Assembly: GCA_947258825.1 (NCBI GenBank)
Contig: CAMYJX010000017.1
Span: forward strand, 1-32,517
Source of the DNA: an uncultured Pseudomonadales bacterium
GTDB lineage: Bacteria > Pseudomonadota > Gammaproteobacteria > Pseudomonadales > Azotimanducaceae
DNA: 32,517 nucleotides
Direction: 5' to 3'
Shown here: piece after piece, positions 17,509 to 25,190 of the stretch
Numbering within the stretch: the stretch's first letter is position 1
How the letters are laid out: each line of letters opens with the position of its first letter
Made by a program: the position numbers and the translations under genes
Notes under the pieces: generated by a model
What the model was told of the DNA's origin: nothing
Databases searched by the model: none
The model's input: the letters and a program-made list of their open reading frames with translations, nothing else

Positions 17509-18015
17509 ATGACTCGCCACCCCTTTGCTATTGTGTGCGTGCTGGCATCAGTGACCTTCGGGCACGGTGCTTTGCGTGCCGAAGCCCGTGACCCGACTGC
17601 CGACTGTCTGGCAAACGCGGCCACCACTTCCATCGACCCTTACCCCTGCGATCTCGCCCTGGAAATTGCCCGCAGCAACGCCGACAACTGGGCAATCGCA
17701 GCCGCCCATACCAACCGCGGGTTGATTCTGGAACGCGCGGGACGACTGAATCTGGCGCTGCAGGATCAGGACGCCGCGGTAACCCTGCTGCAGGAAAACC
17801 CCACGTTGCTGCTGAACCGCGCCGGCCTGCTGCTGCGGATGGAACGGGCCGTTGAAGCGCTGAAAGATTACGACAGAGCCGCCAGGCTGAGCCCGGAGGA
17901 TCCCGGCGTCTTCTTCAGCCGCACGTTTGCGCATCGGGCCTTGGGCGATATGGCATCCGCGCAAACGGACGTTCAACGCGCAAGAATGCTGCTGGCAGAC
18001 AGGCTCAGCAGGTAG
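17509..18015 (+). CDS. periplasmic tetratricopeptide-repeat protein
   Basis: A 168-residue protein with an N-terminal signal peptide (hydrophobic FAIVCVLASVTFGHGAL, cleavage near RAEA) and about three TPR-like helical pairs from residue 50 to 160: AAAHTNRGLILERAGRLNLA, LLLNRAGLLLRMERAVEALK and PGVFFSRTFAHRALGDMASA. Two cysteines early in the mature part (C33, C47) could form a disulfide. It probably mediates protein-protein contact in the periplasm; no specific function is recognised. The ATG at 17509 has a weak ribosome-binding site. Its 3' end overlaps the convergent alr gene by 11 bp. Confidence 0.75.
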   Translation: MTRHPFAIVCVLASVTFGHGALRAEARDPTADCLANAATTSIDPYPCDLALEIARSNADNWAIAAAHTNRGLILERAGRLNLALQDQDAAVTLLQENPTLLLNRAGLLLRMERAVEALKDYDRAARLSPEDPGVFFSRTFAHRALGDMASAQTDVQRARMLLADRLSR

Positions 18016-19075
18016 CCGGGGTTTCTTCGTATATCCGCTGGTAGCGGCTACCGAGCCCGGTGAGAATCTCATAGGGGATGGTCTGCGCCCAGGCAGCCAC
18101 TTCGTCCACGGATATGTGCTCGCCCATGAATTCGACCCAGTCTCCGGGCGCCAGCGGAACATCGCTGACGTCTACCGTCGTCAGGTCCATGGAAACGCGC
18201 CCCACGATGGGGCATCTGCGGCCACCACAGAAAGCCTCGCCGCTGTTGGAGAGCAGACGAGGCAGACCGTCCGCATAGCCGAGCCCTACCACGGCCACGG
18301 TCATCTCGCGGGATGCCCGGTAAGTGGCCCCATAGCCAATGGACTCTCCAGACAGCACCTGCCGCAACTGCAGAACCTGTCCTTCCATGGTGACCACCGG
18401 TCGCACGGGGCTGGCAGCGTCCGCGAGCGGGTTTCCTCCGTAGAGGCCGATACCGGGACGGCCCAGCCCGCCGTGGTCCCCCTCCACCCCGCTCAGAACG
18501 CCAGCAGAATTGCCAACGCTGCAACACAGCTCCGGAAACCGCGTTCGGAAACGGGCAGCCGCACTGGCAAAGCGCTGGCGCTGAGTGGCATTCAACGGGT
18601 GGTCCGGTTCGTCCGCGCAGGCAAGGTGGGTCATGAGCAGCTCCAGAGGAACGCCATCGAACGCCTCAACTTCCACGCCCCAGGGAAACCCCAATCGGTG
18701 CATGCCGGTGTCCAGGTGAACGGCGGCGGCTCCGCCACCCCCCAGTCGCCTCCAGGCTTCGAGCTGGCCCGAGTGATTGAGAACCGGAACGATCCCGGCG
18801 GCCGCGAGAAGGGGTGCGGTTTCGGCCCGGGCGCCCTCGAAAGCAAAGATTTTGGCCTCGGGGACCAGATCCCGCAGCTGCACGCCCTCCTCATAGGACG
18901 CAACGAAAAAGTCGCGACAGCCTTCCCCCCAGAGGGCCCTGGCAACAGGCGCGATACCCAGGCCGTAGGCGTCGGCCTTTACAACGGCGGCGCTGCGCCC
19001 GCCCGCGCAGGACGACTGAAAAAGTCGGTAATTGGCGCTTAGCGCGGGGAGATTGATTCGCAGCCGGCGTGTCAC
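18005..19075 (-). CDS. alr: alanine racemase
   Basis: A 356-residue fold-type III PLP enzyme converting L- to D-alanine for peptidoglycan. The PLP lysine is K33 in VVKADAYGLG, and the second catalytic base is Y248 in ESIGYGATYR. R127 (MHRLGF) and the GRVSMD segment are family features. It starts with GTG at 19075; the N-terminal MTRRLRINLPALSANYR matches family length, although the ribosome-binding site is weak. It follows a cytochrome c remnant by 15 bp and overlaps the TPR gene end by 11 bp. It could also feed D-alanine back to L-alanine for the nearby alanine dehydrogenase, but cell wall supply is the default role. Confidence 0.94.
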   Translation of the reverse strand: MTRRLRINLPALSANYRLFQSSCAGGRSAAVVKADAYGLGIAPVARALWGEGCRDFFVASYEEGVQLRDLVPEAKIFAFEGARAETAPLLAAAGIVPVLNHSGQLEAWRRLGGGGAAAVHLDTGMHRLGFPWGVEVEAFDGVPLELLMTHLACADEPDHPLNATQRQRFASAAARFRTRFPELCCSVGNSAGVLSGVEGDHGGLGRPGIGLYGGNPLADAASPVRPVVTMEGQVLQLRQVLSGESIGYGATYRASREMTVAVVGLGYADGLPRLLSNSGEAFCGGRRCPIVGRVSMDLTTVDVSDVPLAPGDWVEFMGEHISVDEVAAWAQTIPYEILTGLGSRYQRIYEETPATC

Positions 19076-19090
19076 GAGGTCCAGCTGCGC

Positions 19091-19195
19091 TCAGCGAAAG
19101 CTGTTGATGTAAGCCACCACGTCAGTGATGGCCTTGTCATCGACCTGGGCGGGCTGAGTGAGGCTCATGGCCATAGAACGCATCTGCAAAATTTC
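19091..19195 (-). pseudogene. C-terminal remnant of a class I cytochrome c
   Basis: Thirty-four codons, open from an in-frame stop at 19196-19198, read EILQMRSMAMSLTQPAQV and end with ITDVVAYINSFR and a stop. This is the usual C-terminal end of a small c-type cytochrome: the axial-Met loop MRSMAM, then the last helix IxDVVAYIxS. No CxxCH site is found upstream in any minus frame. A signal-peptide-like stretch (MVAASLLTVALGPLVVSGC, from 19254) lies just upstream in another frame, as expected if the middle of the gene was deleted. It directly precedes alr. Confidence 0.6.
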
Positions 19196-19263
19196 TCACA
19201 GCCGCTGACCACGAGTGGCCCAAGGGCCACCGTGAGCAACGACGCTGCGACCATAACCAGATG

Positions 19264-19280
19264 CTGCCCGGAGCGGGCAG
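19264..19280 (-). repeat. short GC hairpin after the Arg-rich ORF
   Basis: CTGCCCG and CGGGCAG form a perfect 7-bp stem with a three-base loop, 28 bp beyond the Arg-rich ORF stop. No T-run follows, so terminator activity is uncertain. Confidence 0.35.
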
Positions 19281-19307
19281 AGCAGGCCCTTTCCGCTATG
19301 AGCAGCG

Positions 19308-19532
19308 CTACTCGCGACCGCTTCGACGCAACAAGTTCAGCAGCAGCCCGCGAGAGCGCTCTTCCCTCCGATTGCGCCGCCTGCGGTCAGCCTCCGAGCT
19401 CTCACGTCTGGCTCTGAACCCAAACAGCCCCTTGGCCCTGCGCCGCCTGTCCTGGGCGCGCCGGTCGTCGCCAGAGCGACGGCCATCAGGGTACGTGAGA
19501 AGTCCCGCATCGTTACCATATTCAAGACTCAT
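19308..19532 (-). CDS. small Arg/Asp-rich protein of unknown function
   Basis: A 74-residue ORF, MSLEYGNDAGLLTYPDGR followed by repeated basic-acidic clusters: RRSGDDRRAQDRRRR, ADRRRRNRREERSR. DRR-type repeats of this kind occur in short uncharacterised proteobacterial proteins; I know no function. The strong charge pattern would suit nucleic-acid or membrane-surface binding. The start at 19532 is chosen because a TATAGT box on the minus strand at 19568-19573, with TTGGTC 18 bp upstream, would start transcription near 19562; this excludes the GTG at 19571. The ribosome-binding site (GGGAG, 14 bases away) is poorly spaced, so the gene is not certain. Confidence 0.4.
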   Translation of the reverse strand: MSLEYGNDAGLLTYPDGRRSGDDRRAQDRRRRAKGLFGFRARRESSEADRRRRNRREERSRGLLLNLLRRSGRE

Positions 19533-19598
19533 AACTACGTTGATCACTCCCTGAATACAACGTGCCAGCACTATAACGGCAAGACAGAGAGAAGACCA

Positions 19599-19692
19599 AG
19601 GCCCAATTCCGGGCCTACCGGGGCAGATGAGCCAGCCCGTGCGGAGCCCGAGCGGAGCCCGAGGAGAGGGAATATTGGCCCGATTTCGGGCC
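19599..19692. repeat. two GGCCC hairpins flanking a duplicated 11-mer
   Basis: AGGCCC/GGGCCT form a stem at 19599-19616, and GGCCCGA/TCGGGCC at 19677-19692. Between them GCGGAGCCCGA occurs twice in tandem (19641-19651 and 19652-19662). The second hairpin lies 33 bp after the coiled-coil gene's stop and may help end its transcript, though there is no T-run. Confidence 0.5.
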
Positions 19693-19724
19693 CCAGGAAC
19701 GGAATCAGGCGCGTTTTCTGCCCC

Positions 19725-21923
19725 TCAATGGCTGACGAGGCGGGCCGCCTGATCTATCCAACCATCCCGCAGTATTCGCCCCTTATGAGCGTAGAGGGCA
19801 TGGCATTCGTCCGACAGCGCCAACTCGTCCAACTCGGCGATCTGCTCAAGGCGATAGATCCCAACCTCGTTGAGCTGCTCCGCCAATCTGTGACCAATGC
19901 CATGTATCCGGGTGAGATCGTCGCCGCCGTGCTGCATGCGGATGTGGGTCAACTCTTCCTCAAGATCCCTCACGCGGTCGAGCAGGGATGCGTTCTGCCC
20001 CCGAGCGTCGTTGAGCTGCTGGTTCAGGACCAGCATCATCTTGCCGTTCGAGTTGTCGGCGTCTTCCTTCTGGATAACCTGACGCTCCCAGCGCTCCCTA
20101 TTCAGCTCCTCTGCCTGTTCCCGAACCAGCCGCTCGAGGCGCCGGATCTTCTCATCCAGCGCGGCGGTGTCGTTCGAATCCGCGGCCGTTTGGACATCAG
20201 AACTGGCCTGGGCCGAAGCGCTGGCCTCATGAGCCTCCGCAAGCTCCTTCTCCAGGTCCTCCATGAGCGCTTTCTGTCGCTCGAGCCGATCGTCGAGCTG
20301 GGTAATGTGCTGGGCGTTCTCCTGCGCCTGGCGGTCCGCCCGCAGCCGCGCGTCATCCAGCTCCTGCTTCTCGCGTTCTACCTGCCGCATCTGCTCGTCA
20401 TGCCGGCTCTGATTCTCTTCCAGCTCGACAACCAGAGCCGAGCGCTCCGCGATCTGCTGTTCCAGACGCTCGTTGCGGTTTTCCAGAGCCGCCAGCTTCT
20501 CCGAAAGCTCACGCCGCTCCTGCTCTCGGGCCGAGTTGGACTCTTCCGCGCCGTCGATGCAGCCTTCCAGCCGGGCGATTTCCGCGCGCTGTTCCGCGAT
20601 CACAGATTCCGACTCGGCGGCTTGGGCCAGAGCAGCCGCGGCTGCAGCGGCACTTTCGGTAAACTGCTCGTCATTGCGTTGGGCGTCCCGCGCGCTATCC
20701 AGGGCGGCAGCCAGAGCGATCTGGACGGCCTCATCCGACTTCTGAAGCTCCTGGCGTAGTTCCTCGGCGAGCTGATCGGCCGCCGCAATCTGAGCTTCTC
20801 TTTCACCCTGCAGCGCTTCCTCGGATCGGTGAAGCCCTTCCAGCTCGCGACGCAGCGCTTCAAATTCAAGGCCGCGCGCCTCTGTCTCTCGCTGCAGCGC
20901 CTCGGTTTCGAGCCGCCGAGCTTCTGCTTCCTGCCGAAGCTGTTCCGATTCAACCCGCAGCCTCTCCGTCTCGCCCCTGGCCTCTTCCGTTGCACGCCGC
21001 TCCGCTTCTATCTCGCGGCGCTGTTCCTCGCCTTCACGCCGCAAGGCTTCAGATTCCTGCTGCCGGGTTTCTGCTTCACGTTGAAGGGCATCTTTCTCAC
21101 TCTGCAACTCTTCTTTTTCCAGCCGCAGCTCTTCTGTTTTCAGCCGCAGCTCTTCTGTTTTCAGCCGCAGCGCTTCCTCTTGTTGCTCAAGCGCCTCTTT
21201 TTCCGCCTGCAGCTCACGCTGCAGCGCTTCCGTTCTTGCCAGGGCGGCCGCTTCACGATCACCGCTTTCGCGCAGTTCCTGGCGCATATCAGCCAGGCTG
21301 TCGGCCAGCGATTCAATCTGCTGATTGGCCATTTCAGTGGTCTCGAAGAGCTTTTCGTTGCGACCGAGCAGGGATTCCCGTTCCTCACGGGCGTCCGCCA
21401 GATCCAGCTCGCAGCGCCGGAGCGCCGCCTGCTGCTCCGCAAGCTCCTGACGCACTTTCGTCAGCGTCTGATTCAGCGTCTGGACCTGATCCTGCCGGCT
21501 CTCTGCCGCCTCTGCCTCCACATCCAGGGATTGCGTTACCGACTGCCACTTGTCTTTCCACAGGCGCAAGTCCTCTTTCAGGTCAGAGACCTCCAGATTC
21601 CGCGCATGCAGCTCTCCTTCGGCGGTTTTATAGCGTCCGTCCAGGGTTTCCAGCTTGGCTTCCAGCTCTGAGATGAGCTCGTCACGCGCGCGAACGCCAG
21701 CATCGCTGCGCCCCGAGCCCGACGCGCTAACACGCCTCAGTCCCTCCAGTTCGGCCTTGAGGCTTTCGGCTTCTTCAGTTCGCTGCCGCAGGGCGGAAGC
21801 CAGTTTTGGTACCCGGCCGCGCCATTTATCCAGTTCTTCGCGCAGGGAATCGCGACTGTCGGGCTCAGGCTGGCCGGCCTGCGACGTCTCGCTGGCTTCG
21901 GTGTTGTTTGTCTGTTCCTGCAT
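19725..21923 (-). CDS. long coiled-coil protein with C-terminal helix-hairpin-helix domain
   Basis: A 732-residue protein with no signal peptide or membrane segment. Residues about 24-645 are almost continuous charged heptads (Glu, Arg, Gln, Leu, Ala), including exact heptad duplications of LRLKTEE near 255-275; an Ala-rich break (AAAAAAALAQAAE) lies near 430. The last 67 residues, DDLTRIHGIGHRLAEQLNEVG... to GWIDQAARL, form a helix-hairpin-helix domain of the type also fused to some NADH dehydrogenase subunits and annotated as DNA-nuclease-like, without catalytic residues. An AAGGGA box precedes the ATG by seven bases. The layout suggests a cytoplasmic filament or tether that may bind DNA or a ribosomal/RNA partner through its tail. 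There is no Walker motif, so it is not SMC or RecN. Divergent from htpX. Confidence 0.8.
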   Translation of the reverse strand: MQEQTNNTEASETSQAGQPEPDSRDSLREELDKWRGRVPKLASALRQRTEEAESLKAELEGLRRVSASGSGRSDAGVRARDELISELEAKLETLDGRYKTAEGELHARNLEVSDLKEDLRLWKDKWQSVTQSLDVEAEAAESRQDQVQTLNQTLTKVRQELAEQQAALRRCELDLADAREERESLLGRNEKLFETTEMANQQIESLADSLADMRQELRESGDREAAALARTEALQRELQAEKEALEQQEEALRLKTEELRLKTEELRLEKEELQSEKDALQREAETRQQESEALRREGEEQRREIEAERRATEEARGETERLRVESEQLRQEAEARRLETEALQRETEARGLEFEALRRELEGLHRSEEALQGEREAQIAAADQLAEELRQELQKSDEAVQIALAAALDSARDAQRNDEQFTESAAAAAAALAQAAESESVIAEQRAEIARLEGCIDGAEESNSAREQERRELSEKLAALENRNERLEQQIAERSALVVELEENQSRHDEQMRQVEREKQELDDARLRADRQAQENAQHITQLDDRLERQKALMEDLEKELAEAHEASASAQASSDVQTAADSNDTAALDEKIRRLERLVREQAEELNRERWERQVIQKEDADNSNGKMMLVLNQQLNDARGQNASLLDRVRDLEEELTHIRMQHGGDDLTRIHGIGHRLAEQLNEVGIYRLEQIAELDELALSDECHALYAHKGRILRDGWIDQAARLVSH

Positions 21924-22065
21924 GTCGACGTCCCTTCTTTACGCACCGGCCGCGTGCTCCGCGCACCGGCCGTGGGCCGGATGGGCCGAATTTCGCGGGG
22001 TCACAGATAAAGTTAGCGAAAAATCCTCTACGGAAATGTGAACGGTTTCAGAAATCTCCCAAAGA

Positions 22066-22081
22066 TGTGATGCCCATCACC
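22066..22081. promoter_or_regulatory. CRP/Vfr-like dyad
   Basis: TGTGA-TGCCCA-TCACC matches 9 of 10 conserved positions of the CRP-family site TGTGA-N6-TCACA, in the divergent coiled-coil/htpX region. GTGATG-CC-CATCAC within it is a perfect palindrome. Confidence 0.45.
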
Positions 22082-22115
22082 GAACGCGTCTAAGCCGATA
22101 GAGGCTGAGATGCCG

Positions 22116-22148
22116 ACGCAGTGCGTACGCAGTGCGTACGCAGTGCGG
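22116..22148. repeat. three tandem 11-bp palindromes (possible operator array)
   Basis: ACGCAGTGCGT occurs at 22116-22126 and 22127-22137, and with one change (last T to G) at 22138-22148. Each unit is itself a palindrome, ACGCA-G-TGCGT, and the 11-bp period is about one helical turn, so three sites face the same side of the DNA. They end 20 bp before the sigma-32-like -35 box of htpX. Confidence 0.7.
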
Positions 22149-22168
22149 ACTAAAGTCAGCTGAACCCC

Positions 22169-22196
22169 TTTGAAAGCGGGCAGTCCAACCCCATTA
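22169..22196 (+). promoter_or_regulatory. sigma-32 (heat-shock) type promoter of htpX
   Basis: TTTGAAA (22169-22175), a 13-bp spacer and CCCCATTA (22189-22196) closely follow the heat-shock consensus CTTGAAA-N(11-16)-CCCCATNT. The predicted start is near 22203, about 28 bp before the htpX ATG. E. coli htpX is itself a heat-shock gene. Confidence 0.75.
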
Positions 22197-22230
22197 CTAA
22201 CAATGCACCAAAATTGTCACCGAGGAGATC

Positions 22231-23115
22231 ATGCGCATACTGCTGTTTCTGGGTACCAACCTTGCTGTCATCGTCCTTGCCAGCATGACGTTCCGGCTTC
22301 TGGGCTTCGAGGGGCTATTGCAGAACAACGGCGTCGATCTGAATCTCACCGCTTTGCTGGTATTCTGCGCGTTGCTGGGTTTCGGCGGCTCGCTGATATC
22401 GCTGCTGCTGTCGAAGCGCATCGCTAAATGGTCGACTCGGGCATCGGTGATCGAGCAACCGCGCAACGAAACCGAGCGCTGGCTGGTGGAAACCGTCGCC
22501 CGCCTGGCAAAACAGGCCGAGATCGGCATGCCGGAGGTCGCCGTCTTTCCTTCCACCGAACCCAACGCCTTCGCCACGGGGGCGAATCGCAACAGCGCCC
22601 TGGTGGCGGTCAGCGTGGGCCTGCTGCAGAACATGCAGGCGGATGAAGTCGAAGCGGTGCTGGGTCACGAGATCGGCCACGTCGCCAACGGAGACATGGT
22701 TACCCTGACCCTGATTCAGGGCGTGGTGAATACCTTCGTGCTGTTCCTTGCCAGAATCGCCGGCTTCTTCGTGGACCGCGTCCTGATGAAGAACGAGCAG
22801 GGCTTCGGCATAGGTTACTGGATCACCACGATCGTTGCCGAGATCGTGCTGGGTCTGCTGGCCAGCGCCATCGTCATGTGGTTCTCGCGCTATCGGGAAT
22901 TCCGCGCCGATGCCGCCGGTGCCAGACTGGCCGGAAGGCACAAGATGATCAGCGCCCTGGAAAGCCTCAAGCGTGCGCAGGGCCTGCCCAGCGCCATGCC
23001 CGATACGCTGGTGGCCTTCGGCATTTCCAGCGGCATGCGCCAGGGCCTGCGGGCCATGTTTTCCTCGCACCCGCCGCTGGACGCACGGATCGCGGCTCTG
23101 AAGTCCATGGCCTGA
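22231..23115 (+). CDS. htpX: membrane zinc metalloprotease HtpX
   Basis: A 294-residue inner-membrane M48 protease that degrades misfolded membrane proteins, partly redundant with FtsH. Two N-terminal transmembrane segments (about 4-25 and 38-60) precede the cytosolic zinc site HEIGH at 146-150. Two further hydrophobic segments follow (about 160-182 and 195-217), and the third zinc ligand is E223 in [11 protein letters not shown]. The ATG has GAGGAG close upstream. The sequence looks intact and of normal length. A sigma-32-type promoter, a CRP-like dyad and three tandem palindromes precede it. Confidence 0.96.
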   Translation: MRILLFLGTNLAVIVLASMTFRLLGFEGLLQNNGVDLNLTALLVFCALLGFGGSLISLLLSKRIAKWSTRASVIEQPRNETERWLVETVARLAKQAEIGMPEVAVFPSTEPNAFATGANRNSALVAVSVGLLQNMQADEVEAVLGHEIGHVANGDMVTLTLIQGVVNTFVLFLARIAGFFVDRVLMKNEQGFGIGYWITTIVAEIVLGLLASAIVMWFSRYREFRADAAGARLAGRHKMISALESLKRAQGLPSAMPDTLVAFGISSGMRQGLRAMFSSHPPLDARIAALKSMA

Positions 23116-23192
23116 ACCGGTCGGCGGACGGGCCGACGGAACGGCCATCAGCGGTTACCATAGGCTCTCGCTCAGCCAAAAGGTAAACGTCG

Positions 23193-24287
23193 ATGGCCTT
23201 GAAGCGTCCATCCTGGCCGGACGGCCAGCTGGTGACCGTTGAACACCGCTCGAGGGTGCTCGCTGACAACCCCCTGGGAGACCCTCACGAGCGCCGGTTT
23301 CCCGTCTGGCTCCCGCCTCAGTACTCGAAGACCCGTTCGCGGCGTTTTCCTGTGCTGTTCGATATGGTTGGCTACACCGGATCGGGCTGGTCACATACCA
23401 ACTGGAAGAACTTCGAGGACAACCTGCCGGAGAGACTCTCCAGGCTGCTGCATCAGCGCCAGATGGGGCCCTGCATCGTGGTCTTTCCCGACTGCTTTAC
23501 GGCACTGGGAGGCAATCAGTACATCAACTCCAGCGCCATCGGTCGCTACGCCGACTACCTGACCCGGGAGCTCATCCCCTTCATCGACCGCGAGTTCCGG
23601 ACCCTGGCCGAACGCGATCACCGGGGTTGCTTCGGCAAATCCTCAGGCGGATACGGCGCCATGGTGCACGGCATGCGCTACGCTAAGTACTGGGGTGCGG
23701 TGGCAAACCACTCTGGGGACGCGTACTTCGACTTCATCTACCGCTCCGACTGGCCGAATACCCTGGACGAGCTCGCCAGATACCGCAGGCGCGCGCGGAA
23801 GGAAGGTGTCTACGACGTCGCCCGAGAAACCGCAGGCCTGAAGGAAGGTCGGGACGACGGGCGGGTGAAGCGTTTTCTCGAGCACATGTGGCAGCAGGAC
23901 CAGCCGGGCGGTAAAGAGATCATGGCGCTGATGAATCTTTGCATGGCGGCAAGCTATGACCCCGACCCTCGCGTCCCCAACGGCTTTCGACTGCCTTTCA
24001 ACCTGGAAACCGGCGAGCTGATCGAAGCGCGCTGGCGCGCATGGTTGAAAAACGACCCCATCCACATGGTGAGCCGCTATGCCGGAGAGCTGAAAACCCT
24101 GCGCGGGCTCTACATCGACTGCGGCTGGCGGGACCAGTACCACATTCATTACGGCTCACGCATTCTGTCGAAGCGGCTCACGCGCTGGGGAGTAACCCAT
24201 CGATACGAGGAGTTCGACGGCACCCACTCGGGCATCGATCGCCGCATGGAAAAAAGCTTGCCTTTCCTGACACGCGCGCTGCGCTGA
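23193..24287 (+). CDS. putative alpha/beta-hydrolase esterase (esterase D / Fes-like family)
   Basis: A 364-residue cytosolic alpha/beta hydrolase. The nucleophile elbow is G148-K-S150-S-G152, the acid is probably D309 or D314 in DCGWRDQYH, and the histidine is H345 in FDGTHSGID. The N-terminal part (RRFPVWLPPQYSKTRSRRFPVLFDMVGYTG) is typical of the family that includes enterochelin esterases, S-formylglutathione hydrolases and mycolyltransferase-like proteins. There is no signal peptide. The substrate is unknown; no siderophore genes are nearby. AAAGG lies nine bases before the ATG. It may be co-transcribed with htpX (77-bp gap, small GTCGGC/GCCGAC dyad). Convergent with the next gene, nine bases apart. 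Confidence 0.82.
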   Translation: MALKRPSWPDGQLVTVEHRSRVLADNPLGDPHERRFPVWLPPQYSKTRSRRFPVLFDMVGYTGSGWSHTNWKNFEDNLPERLSRLLHQRQMGPCIVVFPDCFTALGGNQYINSSAIGRYADYLTRELIPFIDREFRTLAERDHRGCFGKSSGGYGAMVHGMRYAKYWGAVANHSGDAYFDFIYRSDWPNTLDELARYRRRARKEGVYDVARETAGLKEGRDDGRVKRFLEHMWQQDQPGGKEIMALMNLCMAASYDPDPRVPNGFRLPFNLETGELIEARWRAWLKNDPIHMVSRYAGELKTLRGLYIDCGWRDQYHIHYGSRILSKRLTRWGVTHRYEEFDGTHSGIDRRMEKSLPFLTRALR

Positions 24288-24296
24288 TCCGGAAGG

Positions 24297-25190
24297 TTAA
24301 AGCAGACAGCGGCGCAGCGTCTCAGTCAACGGTGTCAGCCTGATACCTAACGCCTCCACCGCGGGACCGGGATCAATCTGGTCATCATGATCCAGCACCC
24401 CGAGCATGGCGCGTGTCACCGGCGGGTCTTTGCTGATGCGCTCGAGCAGCGATGCCACGAGCAGGCCAGGAGCCAGCGGCAGCGAGACGATGCGGGTTCG
24501 TTTCCCCAGCAGGGCGGCCGCGCGCCGGGTCAACTCCCGGCGCGGCAGGCTGTCGAGCCCCGCCAGGTCCAGGCCAAGGGTTTCGGGCAGCGGAACCTCC
24601 AGGCCCGCCTGTATGCCCCGGATGACATCACCCGCGTAGATCGGCTGCTCGAGGCTGGAGCCACGTAAAAGAAAATTGATGCCGCTGTCCGCGCGCTGTC
24701 GCAGCGCACGTGATGCGTAATCTCCTTCGCCCAGAACCATGGGCACCCGAAGTACCAGCACGGGCACCGGCCCGGCGCAGAGGATCTGTTCAGCTCTGCC
24801 TCGGGACGCCAGGCAGCGGTTGGTCGCGTCGGCGGCAGCCCCGAGAATATTCAGATAAACCACCCGCTCGAGGCCAGCCTGCTCAACGGCTTCCGCCACG
24901 ACCCGGCAGCCGTCCTCATGAGCTTCCCGATAACTGCTGGTGGCCGTCTCTTTGAGGATACCCACGAGATGCACCAACGCCGTGCAACCCCCCAGAGCTG
25001 CGGCCATGGCTGACGGGGCCAGATAGTCGACAACCCGAACTTCCGGCGCGGCGGAAAGATTCAGCGCGTTGATCTGCTGAACCGCGCGCTCGGAACGGAC
25101 CAGCGCGCGTACGGGCACCTGATCTCCGAGGGCTGTCAGCAATCGCCTGCCCAGATGTCCGTTAGCGCCGGTAATGGCCAGCATCCGCAT
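24297..25190 (-). CDS. NAD(P)-binding atypical SDR (NDUFA9/NmrA-like)
   Basis: A 297-residue Rossmann protein with TGANGHLGRRLL at about 7-18 and the HLVGILKE segment typical of the complex I NDUFA9-like subgroup of atypical SDRs. The YxxxK pair of catalytic SDRs is missing: the equivalent segment reads NRCLASRGRAEQIL. It may therefore bind cofactor without classical dehydrogenase activity. In bacteria such proteins are often annotated as NAD-dependent epimerases or complex I assembly-like factors; the role here is open. Two ATGs (25190, 25184) are possible; AGAGG fits the second better by spacing. It is divergent from the CDP-alcohol transferase gene by 103 bp. Confidence 0.8.
   Translation of the reverse strand: MRMLAITGANGHLGRRLLTALGDQVPVRALVRSERAVQQINALNLSAAPEVRVVDYLAPSAMAAALGGCTALVHLVGILKETATSSYREAHEDGCRVVAEAVEQAGLERVVYLNILGAAADATNRCLASRGRAEQILCAGPVPVLVLRVPMVLGEGDYASRALRQRADSGINFLLRGSSLEQPIYAGDVIRGIQAGLEVPLPETLGLDLAGLDSLPRRELTRRAAALLGKRTRIVSLPLAPGLLVASLLERISKDPPVTRAMLGVLDHDDQIDPGPAVEALGIRLTPLTETLRRCLL

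Noticed and set aside
19165..19254. 29-residue lipoprotein-like ORF beginning MVAASLLTVALGPLVVSGC
   Set aside because: It has no ribosome-binding site, ends after ten residues past the lipobox, and is better explained as part of a deleted cytochrome c gene.
19552..19567. Sigma-54 promoter for the Arg-rich ORF
   Set aside because: TGGCACG is perfect, but the -12 element is ATTC and lacks the invariant GC at the required distance.
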